Positions 28,638 to 36,900 of a stretch of 54,968 nt of DNA are shown here, in pieces. Location of the stretch: positions 1 through 54,968 of the IMG/VR virus record IMGVR_UViG_3300013005_000003; one strand, given 5' to 3'. The stretch is from a virus. Numbering within the stretch: position 1 is the first letter of the stretch; the number at the start of each line of letters is the position of its first letter. Under the pieces are notes generated by a model. It saw only the letters and a list, made by a program, of their open reading frames with translations, made no database searches and was not told the DNA's origin. The position numbers and the translations under genes are program-made.

Positions 28638-29173
28638 GTAGCCGGGACATCCCCCTGCACCAGTATGTCTGGGTGTCGAGCGCCCTGATCCGGCGCGACG
28701 GGGAAGGCTGGGAGCCTGCGGTGTGGTTCGCCATACGCAGTGAACCGGGTCGGGCTTGGGGTTGCCACGTCATGCTGGAGTGCGGCGCCGTTTACCGCGG
28801 TGTCCCACCTCATGCGATTGCGTTCAGTCCCAAGCCCGGTCAGCCACACTGGACGCTGAGGCAGGCGGAGGTGTGGGATTGCTACGGCCATGAGTTCGAC
28901 GTCGTGCGCTATGCGTATCTGTCGGATCTCACGGCGCGCTATGACTGCACAGATCACCGGGCGCGTTATCTGTTCACGGCTTGCCCGCGGGACGATGGGT
29001 TCAGCGCGGCGCCGGAGCAGAGCAAAGAGTTTATGTTTATGCGGACGGAGGGGGACAGGCTCCTGATTCGACCGACGAATATGCTGCTGTTCGAGGAGCG
29101 CAGTTTCACTGAGGACTTCGGCTGGCCGAGCAATCTGGCTACGTCCAGCGAGATATGGAGGTGCGAACAATGA
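28634..29173 (+). CDS. Conserved early protein
   Basis: 179 aa. RDIPLHQYVWVSSALIRRDG, VWFAIRSEPGRAWGCHVMLE, AVYRGVPPHAIAF and FTEDFGWPSNLATSSEIWRC. The pattern of a beta-sheet-rich domain with conserved Trp/Tyr is seen in phage proteins of unknown role. No enzyme motif identified. ATGA overlaps at both ends. Confidence 0.5.
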   Translation: MSSRDIPLHQYVWVSSALIRRDGEGWEPAVWFAIRSEPGRAWGCHVMLECGAVYRGVPPHAIAFSPKPGQPHWTLRQAEVWDCYGHEFDVVRYAYLSDLTARYDCTDHRARYLFTACPRDDGFSAAPEQSKEFMFMRTEGDRLLIRPTNMLLFEERSFTEDFGWPSNLATSSEIWRCEQ

Positions 29174-29334
29174 CTATTCTGATTGCACTTGCTCTGCTGG
29201 CAGCTATCTTTGCCTTGATGCACGTCGAGGGAAAGCTGCGCCGTGAGCTTCACGAGCTAAAGATGGAATGCGAGACGATGTTCCATCGCGACCGAAAGAC
29301 CGGGCGTATCGCCAAGGGCCGGCGCAAAGATTGA
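29170..29334 (+). CDS. 54-residue membrane protein with basic tail
   Basis: MTILIALALLAAIFALMHVE followed by charged KLRRELHELKMECETMFHRD and KTGRIAKGRRKD. One N-terminal span, cytoplasmic coiled-coil-like, very basic tail. It overlaps the upstream stop by ATGA. About 100 bases without a gene follow before the helicase. Confidence 0.5.
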   Translation: MTILIALALLAAIFALMHVEGKLRRELHELKMECETMFHRDRKTGRIAKGRRKD

Positions 29335-29437
29335 TTAGAGCTTGGACGGGCCGGGAAGACTTTCCAATATTGGGGAGTCGGCACGTCGCCCCCCGCTGGC
29401 AGACCGGGCCAAGATGTCTGCCAAACAAGGACATACA

Positions 29438-30925
29438 ATGCAGCTTCGAGATTACCAAGAATCCGCCGTGCAGGCGGTGCGCGATAGCTTTCGCTCTGGT
29501 CACAAGAACACCCTGCTGGTCAGCCCGACCGGTTCAGGGAAGACGGTGATCTTTTCATACATCGCCGCCGGCATGGCCCGGAACAACAAGCGCATCCTGA
29601 TCGTGGCCCACCGCCGCGAACTGCTGAAGCAGATCAGTGCCGCCTTGAAGAAGGTTGGCGTGGCGCATGCGGTGATGACCGGCGGGTATCGCGGCGTGCC
29701 TACGGCGAACGTCGTCGTGGCCTCCGTGTTCACGCTCGTGAAGCGAATCAAAGGCATGCAGCCATTCGATCTCATCATCGGCGACGAGGCCCATCACTTC
29801 ACGCCTGACTCCAGCTGGGGCAAGGTTGTCGCCGGTTTCCCGGGCGCCCGCGTATTGGGCGTCACAGCCACCCCTGAGCGCCTCGACGGCAAGGGACTGG
29901 GTCAGATGTTCGGCGACATGGTGATGGGCCCTACGGTGGCTGAATTGACCGCTCAGGGGTTCCTATCCCACGCCATCGTCTATGCGCCGAGCGCACCGGA
30001 TCTGAACGGGGTGGGCACGCGCATGGGCGACTACGTGCAGAAGCAGCTTGAGGAGGCGATGGTGAAGACCGTCATCACCGGGAGCGCGGTCAAGCACTAC
30101 GGGAAATATGCGCCGGGCAAGAAGGCTATCGCGTTCTGCGTGAGCGTGAGACACGCCAAGGATGTGGCTGCAGAATTCCGGGAGGCTGGCTACACGGCCA
30201 GTCACATCGACGGCGGCATGAACGAAGAGGAACGCGATGGCGTCCTGAAGGCGTTCGAGGAAGGCCGGGTGCAGGTGCTGACCAGCTGCGATCTGGTGAG
30301 CGAGGGCTTCGACCTGCCGGCGGTGGAGGTGGCGATCCTGCTGCGCCCGACGAAGTCTCTGGGCCTATACCTGCAGCAATGCGGGCGCGCGATTCGTCCT
30401 CACCCTGACAAGGAGAAGACCATCATCCTCGACCACGCTGGCAACACGGCGCGGCATGGGTTCATCGACGACGACCGCGAGTGGTCGCTGGCTGATGGGT
30501 TCGTTCAGGAACGTGGCAAGGGCGAAAAGGCGGAGACGGTTCGGACCTGCACCGCCTGCTTTGCCATGCACAAGCCGAGCCCCACCTGCCCGGTGTGTGG
30601 CCATGTCTATCCCGTGAAGCCGCGGATGGTGAAGCACGTCGATGGCGATCTGGTGATGATGGCCCGTGAGGGTGAGGAGAATGTCGCGACCCCAGAGGGC
30701 ATGCTCCAGAACAAGTTCAAGGTGCTGACCAGCGTCGCGCGCAAGCGTGGGTATAAGAACCCGACGCACTGGGCGTTCAATGTCATCTGCGGGCAGGAGG
30801 CTGCGCGCATTGCGAAGAAGGTGGGGGCGCGCAACGCTCAGACCACGAACGGGCTAACCGAAGAAGAGAGGACAGCAATATGGAAGATGACGATGGGAAC
30901 GAGCCAGAGCTCGATGCGGTCTTGA
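29438..30925 (+). CDS. SF2 DNA helicase with C-terminal zinc finger
   Basis: 495 aa from the ATG at 29438 (AAGGAC upstream). Motif I SPTGSGKT (29-36), II DEAH (116-119), III TATP (143-146), VI QQCGRAIRP (313-321), then a CxxC...CxxC zinc finger (C371, C374, C384, C387). The domain order resembles ResIII/UvsW-like helicases. Probably acts in phage recombination or replication restart, close to YqaJ and RecT. Its 3' end overlaps the next gene by 46 bases. Confidence 0.87.
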   Translation: MQLRDYQESAVQAVRDSFRSGHKNTLLVSPTGSGKTVIFSYIAAGMARNNKRILIVAHRRELLKQISAALKKVGVAHAVMTGGYRGVPTANVVVASVFTLVKRIKGMQPFDLIIGDEAHHFTPDSSWGKVVAGFPGARVLGVTATPERLDGKGLGQMFGDMVMGPTVAELTAQGFLSHAIVYAPSAPDLNGVGTRMGDYVQKQLEEAMVKTVITGSAVKHYGKYAPGKKAIAFCVSVRHAKDVAAEFREAGYTASHIDGGMNEEERDGVLKAFEEGRVQVLTSCDLVSEGFDLPAVEVAILLRPTKSLGLYLQQCGRAIRPHPDKEKTIILDHAGNTARHGFIDDDREWSLADGFVQERGKGEKAETVRTCTACFAMHKPSPTCPVCGHVYPVKPRMVKHVDGDLVMMAREGEENVATPEGMLQNKFKVLTSVARKRGYKNPTHWAFNVICGQEAARIAKKVGARNAQTTNGLTEEERTAIWKMTMGTSQSSMRS

Positions 30926-31104
30926 TACCGCTCTCGCTGATACAGGCGCTGTCAGTTGGCCTGCTGCGGGCACTGGATGAGTGGCAGGAAGAGCGCGGCA
31001 TCGAGGAGATCGAGGCCAGCAGGTGCTTCGTGGCGATGGCCGCAGCGGTCAACGCCGCAATGGATTGCCTGAGCGGTGAGACGGAAGGGGTGACGCTGCA
31101 ATGA
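30880..31104 (+). CDS. Small acidic early protein
   Basis: 74 aa. It begins MEDDDGNEPELDAVLIPLSL and continues ALSVGLLRALDEWQEERGIE. Acidic and helical, in a different frame from the helicase it overlaps. GAGAGGACAGCAAT precedes the ATG. Unknown role. Confidence 0.5.
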   Translation: MEDDDGNEPELDAVLIPLSLIQALSVGLLRALDEWQEERGIEEIEASRCFVAMAAAVNAAMDCLSGETEGVTLQ

Positions 31105-31421
31105 AAGAAGCAATCCTCCAAGCCGAGATCCGTCTCGCTTTAGGGCGGCGCACGGACATCATGATGTTCCGCATCAACGTGGGTAAGTTCCGCCCTCTGG
31201 ACGGCGGGGCTCGCGTGATTCAGTCGGCGCCGGAGGGAACCCCGGACTTGCTGGGTGTCATTACCCCGGGTCGCGCGTTTGCCATCGAGGTGAAAGCACA
31301 GCGCGGTAAGCAGCGTCAGGTGCAGGCTGCGTGGCAGCTTGCATGGGAAAGGCGCGGCGGAATCTATATCTTAGCCCGCTCTCTCGATGACGTTTACAAG
31401 GGGCTTGACATAAAACCGTAG
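31101..31421 (+). CDS. VRR-NUC nuclease
   Basis: 106 aa. The nuclease core has E9, D49 (EGTPDLLG), E63 and K65 (FAIEVKAQRGK) and Q72-Q74, the PD-(D/E)XK VRR-NUC pattern of phage Holliday-junction or flap nucleases. It lies just before the exonuclease/annealase pair, consistent with resolving recombination intermediates. ATGA overlap upstream. Confidence 0.85.
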   Translation: MKEAILQAEIRLALGRRTDIMMFRINVGKFRPLDGGARVIQSAPEGTPDLLGVITPGRAFAIEVKAQRGKQRQVQAAWQLAWERRGGIYILARSLDDVYKGLDIKP

Positions 31422-31467
31422 ACAGCGGTATGCCTGTAAGCCCACAACAACAATACCGGAGGCATAC

Positions 31468-32406
31468 ATGGGAGCACTATCCGTCCGTGACCAGACGCAC
31501 TGGCACGAGCTACGATCTCAACACATCGGCGCAAGCGAAGTCGCGGCGCTGTTCGACATGTCCCCGTTCACGACGCTATGGCAGCTGTGGATGGAGAAGT
31601 CTGGCAAGCTGCCGCCCGAAGATCTCTCGGGCAACAAATCCGTTCAGGCCGGCACCTTCCTCGAAAGCGGCATCGCTAACTGGGCGGCGCATCGTTGGGA
31701 CATGAAGATCGAGAAGGTCGTCGATTACTATACCGCAGACGACTGTCCCGGCATGGGCGCATCGCTGGACTTCCAGACGGACGGCGGTCACCCGGTCGAG
31801 ATCAAGTGGTCGGCCCACGGTGACGGCTGGGAATACGAAGGTGACACGATCACCTGCGCTCCCGACAACTACGTCCTTCAGGTTCTGCACCAGATGGCTT
31901 GCACTGGCGCTGAGTATGGCTGGCTGATTGCGCTGATACGGAACGAGCCACGCCGCATGAAGGTTCCTCGCAGCGTGGAAATAATTTCGAAAATTAAATC
32001 TCATGTCGCGAAGTTCTGGGACAGCGTCCGGGCAGGCGAAGAACCACCGGTGGACTTCAATAAGGACGGAGACGCCGTCGTGCGCCTGCTGGACTTCGTG
32101 CCCATGTCTGAGGTGACGCTCACCACGGAGCATGCCCACTTGTTCCAGACGTATCAGGAGAACGCTGCGATTGAGAAGGAGGCCAAGGCCAAGAAGGACG
32201 CAGCGAAGACCGAGCTTCTGACCCTCAGCATCGAGGAGATGAAGAAGATGAACACGTCGCAGGACAAGGCCGTCGTGAAGTGCGGCGACCACAAGCTGTC
32301 GATCAGCACCATTAAGGCGTCGGTCGGCACTGAGATCACGGAGCAGATGATCGGCACGTTCTACGGCGCTCGCTCCGGCTACAAGAAAGTGACGGTGTCA
32401 AAGTGA
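31468..32406 (+). CDS. YqaJ-family phage exonuclease/recombinase
   Basis: 312 aa. Motifs of the lambda-exo/YqaJ nuclease family: IGASE (20-24), AGTFLESGIA (E66), ASLDF (D101), VEIKW (E111, K113) and YVLQVLHQM (Q138, Q142). It would resect double-stranded DNA ends 5' to 3' to give ssDNA for the RecT-like annealase encoded downstream. The C-terminal helical region (about 215-270) is a coiled coil. Ribosome site GGAGG precedes the ATG. Confidence 0.85.
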   Translation: MGALSVRDQTHWHELRSQHIGASEVAALFDMSPFTTLWQLWMEKSGKLPPEDLSGNKSVQAGTFLESGIANWAAHRWDMKIEKVVDYYTADDCPGMGASLDFQTDGGHPVEIKWSAHGDGWEYEGDTITCAPDNYVLQVLHQMACTGAEYGWLIALIRNEPRRMKVPRSVEIISKIKSHVAKFWDSVRAGEEPPVDFNKDGDAVVRLLDFVPMSEVTLTTEHAHLFQTYQENAAIEKEAKAKKDAAKTELLTLSIEEMKKMNTSQDKAVVKCGDHKLSISTIKASVGTEITEQMIGTFYGARSGYKKVTVSK

Positions 32407-32570
32407 AGAAAGAAGACGTGATGATGCGGGTAAACCGCGAACTGCTGGGCAAGCTACGCTCAGTGGCTGGACGCCACCCGCTCAAGCCCACCCTGCGCGC
32501 CACCGTTGAGCGCGCGATTGAACTCATGATCGAAGACATGGAAGAGGAGCAGAACAATGCAAACAAGTAA
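32403..32570 (+). CDS. Small ribbon-helix-helix-like protein
   Basis: 55 aa starting with GTG (GTGA overlaps the exonuclease stop). VKKEDVMMRVNRELLGKLRS, HPLKPTLRATVERAIELMIE has the strand-helix-helix pattern of Arc-type proteins. Small DNA-binding or protein-pairing role is possible. It overlaps the recT start by 14 bases, so the three are coupled. Confidence 0.45.
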   Translation: MKKEDVMMRVNRELLGKLRSVAGRHPLKPTLRATVERAIELMIEDMEEEQNNANK

Positions 32571-33597
32571 CCTCCCGGCCAAACCGATGGACCGGTTCAA
32601 GCAGGAGCTCGCCATGCGCGAGAGCCACCTGCGCAGCCTGCTTCCGCAGGCCATGACCGTCGATAAGTTCCAAGGCATCGTCGTCGCCGCTGTGGCCGAC
32701 AACATGGATCTGCTGGAGTGCGACCGAGGCTCGCTGCTGAAGGCATGCCTGAGCGCCGCAGAACTGGGCCTGAGCCTCAACAAGAACATGGGTGAGGCAG
32801 ATATCCTGAAGGTGTGGGATGGGCGCCTGAAGAAGAACGTGGCGCAATTCCGGCCCCGCTATAAGGGCCTGATGAAGCTGGCCATGCAGTCGGGTGAGGT
32901 GCTGAAGATCGAGAGCCGGCTGGTCCACGAGAACGATCTGTTCGAGGTTGTGGAAGGTCTGGACTCCAGCATCGTCCACAAGCACGGCCTGTCCAATCGC
33001 GGCGCGATGGTCGGTGCCTACTGCGTGTGGAAGCTGAAGAACGGCGAGACCCAGTTCGAGGTGATGAGCAAAGAACAGATCCTTGCTATCCGTGATCGCT
33101 CATCGGCCAAGACCAAGGACGGCAACATCGTCGGCCCGTGGAAGACGGACGAAGCCGAGATGTGGCGTAAGACCGTGGTCCGCCGGGCCAGCAAGTACAT
33201 GCCGCTCTCGACCGAAGCGCAGCGCGCCGTGGCCGTGGACAATCAGGCGGAAGGCGTGGTCGAAGCTGACGAGTACGCCGGCAGCGAGGTCGACATCACG
33301 GACTTCGAGGAAGCCCCAGCTGCAGAAGTGCAGGTGCAGAGCCTCGAAGAGAAGCTGGCTGCCAAGACAACGGCAGCACCGCGTCAGAAGAAGGAACTCC
33401 ACATCGACATTCTGGAGCCGCAGGAAGAAGGCGACATGGTCGATTGGGATGAATGGTGCGAGGCCGCATGCGAAATCGTCGCGAAGCTGACACCGGAAGA
33501 GCGTGGCGAGTGGCGAGATCTGCACAACGGCTATCTCGACGAAGCCGAACTGATGGCACCGCGCGGCGCCTTGAAGCTGCGCAAACTGTTTAACTGA
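32557..33597 (+). CDS. recT: RecT-family ssDNA annealing protein
   Basis: 346 aa. KACLSAAELGLSLNKNMGEA, QFRPRYKGLMKLAMQSGEVL, KIESRLVHENDLFEV and SKEQILAIRDRSSA, MWRKTVVRRASKYMP match the RecT core; the C-terminal tail is acidic, ending REWRDLHNGYLDEAE... It anneals complementary ssDNA made by the YqaJ-type exonuclease encoded upstream. Pairing with SSB-like protein and nuclease makes a self-contained recombination set. Confidence 0.88.
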   Translation: MQTSNLPAKPMDRFKQELAMRESHLRSLLPQAMTVDKFQGIVVAAVADNMDLLECDRGSLLKACLSAAELGLSLNKNMGEADILKVWDGRLKKNVAQFRPRYKGLMKLAMQSGEVLKIESRLVHENDLFEVVEGLDSSIVHKHGLSNRGAMVGAYCVWKLKNGETQFEVMSKEQILAIRDRSSAKTKDGNIVGPWKTDEAEMWRKTVVRRASKYMPLSTEAQRAVAVDNQAEGVVEADEYAGSEVDITDFEEAPAAEVQVQSLEEKLAAKTTAAPRQKKELHIDILEPQEEGDMVDWDEWCEAACEIVAKLTPEERGEWRDLHNGYLDEAELMAPRGALKLRKLFN

Positions 33598-33608
33598 GGA
33601 GAGAGTGA

Positions 33609-33908
33609 ATGGGTAAGAAATACGATCTGGTCGTCAAGGTTGGCGAATACACTGACGGCCAAGGCCAGACCAAGGGCCGCTTCAAGAATGTCGGCGTCGT
33701 GATGGATGGGCAGAACGGCCCCTACATCCTGCTCGACCGCACGTTCAATCCTGCTGGTGTCGGCGGCAACGATGGCCGCGAGAGCATCATCGTCTCGATG
33801 TATGAGCCCAAGCAGGACGGCGCTCAGCCCGCCCAGCAGCGGTCAGCGGCACCCGCTCAGCGGCAGCCTGCGCCGCAGCGTCCGCTGGACGACGAAGTCC
33901 CGTTCTGA
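33609..33908 (+). CDS. SSB-like protein
   Basis: 99 aa. An N-terminal beta part (KKYDLVVKVGEYTDGQGQTK, GRFKNVGVVMDGQNGPYILL) precedes a flexible Gln/Ala/Pro linker and an acidic tip ending DDEVPF, like the C-terminal tail that SSB proteins use to recruit partners. It is not a classical OB-fold SSB by eye and is shorter. Last gene of the early block, next to recT. Confidence 0.65.
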   Translation: MGKKYDLVVKVGEYTDGQGQTKGRFKNVGVVMDGQNGPYILLDRTFNPAGVGGNDGRESIIVSMYEPKQDGAQPAQQRSAAPAQRQPAPQRPLDDEVPF

Positions 33909-33917
33909 GGGATGAGA

Positions 33918-33941
33918 GAGGCGACCTTAGCGGGTCGCCTC
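33918..33941. terminator. Bidirectional hairpin between converging blocks
   Basis: GAGGCGACC-ttagcg-GGTCGCCTC: 9-bp perfect stem. The plus-strand side is followed by TTCT and the minus side by TCTCATC, so T-tracts are weak. The loop contains the TAA stop (33927-33929) of the giant polyvalent protein, so the last codons of that gene form the stem. Confidence 0.7.
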
Positions 33942-36900
33942 TTCTACCTGATTGTAGATCCGGTTGAAGCGCACGAACTCCGCATCGGTGCGCTCCCGAA
34001 GAGCTTCAAGGCGCTCAGCCTTCACACCCTCATCGATATCCAGATTCCGAATGCGCTTGCGCTCTTCGTTCAGTTTACGAACCGCAGAGCGGGTAGCGGT
34101 CAAGGCCGACTGGACACGCGGATTGGTTTCCGCCGGGAACTTCTCGATCAGCGCACGCCTTTCAAGACCCGTCAGATCCTTCATCTGCTGGTTCACGACG
34201 CGCGCCCGCTCTTCGCGTTCGTAATACTCACCCACGTTGCGCCCCTTACCCGGCTGCCCAACAAGGCGGCGGACCACAGGAGCGGCCACGGCATCACCCT
34301 CTTCACCCGTCCGATAGAGTGACTTGGCCAGATTGGTCACGCCACCGAAGGCAAACTCTGTGAGGTATTCGAAGCTCTCAGCAGGGGCATTCAGGTTGCC
34401 CTTCAGCTTGCCCTCTCCGCCGCTGATGTCGTTCAGGAACTGAGACAGTTCCTTGTAACCCTCAGGCGTATTGAACCGGGCGACAGAGGCGTAGGACTGA
34501 CCCTTGTCGAACGGCTCATTGTAGATCGGCTTGCCCATGAAGTTCTCGTTGAGCATGAGTTCAACGAACGGCTTGCCCATCGTCGGCGTTGCCGCGCGGG
34601 CAATCGAACTGGGGATGTTGCCGGCACTGAACTGCACTGGCGAGAAGTTGCCAAGGCCGGCAGTTGCGATGTCCAGACCGACAGCGCCGAGATCGTCACC
34701 GCGACGGGCGGCATCCATCGTCCGGGTTGCCAGATACGGGAAGAAGCCAAAGCCGTAGGGCATCGGGATCTTGGTATAGGTCTTACCGTCCAGCGGGTTC
34801 ATGATGATGAGGTTGCGCTCTTTCTCGTAGTCCGGGATCTTATCCCAGAAGAGCTTGCCGTCATCGTCTTCGTCGGACAGCGCCGCGTTCGCAGCTGCCA
34901 ACGTGGCAGCCGTGGTCATCATGCCGAGCAGCGCCGCCTGCGTGGTGGACAGCTTGCCGGTCTTCAACGGGTTGTTCGACAGCGCCCGCGCGGTGCGGAC
35001 GCTACCCTGAATGCCGGCATTGAAGAAGGCGTACAGAGCGTTCAGCAGAGCGCCAGCCTCACCCCGACGGTTGAAGTCCACGGTCGCCTCGCGCGAGATC
35101 ATAGCCGCCTGCTCGCGGGTCATGCCGATTTCGAGCGCCGCCCTGTAAGCGGCGAAGCGGACACTGTTTTCGAAGGTGGCGTTGGTGCTTTCGAGGGCAC
35201 CGACCATCGCGCGGAAGCCCTTGCCGGTCGGATTCCACACAGCTTCGATAGCCTGCTTGGCGCTGCGGGCGTCCTTCAAATCCTTCAGGCTGTCATTGAC
35301 CGTCTTCAGATCCTTCTGGATCCGAGCCGCGGCCTCTTGCGGCGTCTCGCGCTGCACCCACGACACCGATCCACCGTCGAGTTTGAACTGCTCGTACAGT
35401 TCGCGCAGCGCGGGATCTCCACCCTCACGGCCATACTCGAAGGCGGCGACACTACGGAATGCCTTGCCGTCCTTAATCTTATCCCTGAACGCCTTCAGCA
35501 GACCGGGCGCCTCAGCACCAAGGTTCAGCGCCGCGGACTGCAGATCGCGGAAGACGTTCGGCACGAAGAAGTCCGGGTTCGCCGTCGTGAACGAGCGTGA
35601 CAGCATGCGCGTCAGGTTGCTCGAAATCTGCAGGAGCGAGTTCATCTGCTGCGGGTTCAGGTTCTTCGCAGCCTTCGCCAACAGGGGGTCATCGATGCGC
35701 AGGTAGAACGTGTCGCCGCCGCGCTTCACCACCATGAAGTTCGGGTCGAACGGCGACGGGCGCTGGATGTCGCCGTTCCGATTGCGCGGCGGGTTCCGAT
35801 AGCTGAACACCTTCCACGACTCAGACGGGTTATCGATGAAGAACGTCATCAGCTTCTGGCCAACGCGGTTGCGCTCGCCGCGAACGATGGACGTGCCCAC
35901 ATCGGAGACAAACGTGCCAAGCGGAGAGAAGCCCAGACTGGTGCGACCGCGCGTATCGTACCACTCGCGGACGCTGACACCGAAGCCGCTGCCGCCGTAG
36001 CCCATCACGTCCTCGAAGTCCTCAGCGGGCTCAGTCAGGTTCTCGTCAATGATGGATCCCTTCATCGGGACGTAGTCAGGCTCTTCGCGCAGCAGCTGCT
36101 CGCCGATCTCGCGGGACACGAGGCCGCGCTGGATGTTATTCTCCATCCGCTCCTTGTTGGCACGGTTGAAGATCTCGCCGATGCGCTCAAGGGCCGGGAA
36201 GTAATCCTGACTTCGGTAGCCGTTCATTATTCGGTCGGCTTCCTGATCCGTCATGCCGGAACCGGATTCAGGAATCTTGCCGTCAGCTGCGGCCTTTGCA
36301 ATCGCCGCCTGAACGTCGGCGTCCGCGTCAATGATGGCTGTTTGGATTTCCGCTTCGGTAGCGCCATCAGCCTCCATCTCGCTGATGATTTTATTGTACA
36401 TCTTGGTGCGGATCTCGTTCTCCGCCTTGGCCTTCAGGCGCGCGTTACGAGCCCGCGCCGCACGGGCGTAGAGATAGGCGTCAACTGTTTCCAGACTGAG
36501 CCCAGCCTCCTTCATGATCTTTTCAATAGGCTGGAAGTAGTCCCGGTTGAACTTCGCCATCAGTTCACCGGCACGGCTATCGAACTTGCGGGCAGCCTCG
36601 TAGAAACCCTCGATGCCAGCGCGCAGCTGGCCAAGGTTTTGCACCACGCGCAGCCGCTCGAAGCGGTCGATGATCTTGCGAACCCAGCCTTCGACGCGCG
36701 TCTCTTTGGTCGGCGTGATGGGAGGCGGCGGCGACGGGGCAGGCTGCTGCGGCGGAGGCTGCTGCGGAGGAGGTGGCGGCGGGGGCTGCTGCGGAGGAGG
36801 CGGGGGTGATGGCGGCGTGGGCGAAGGGGGTGATGACGGAATCCCCCCAAACTCAACTGCAGACGCCACAACGCCAGCGGTCACATCAGCAATCCCCGCC

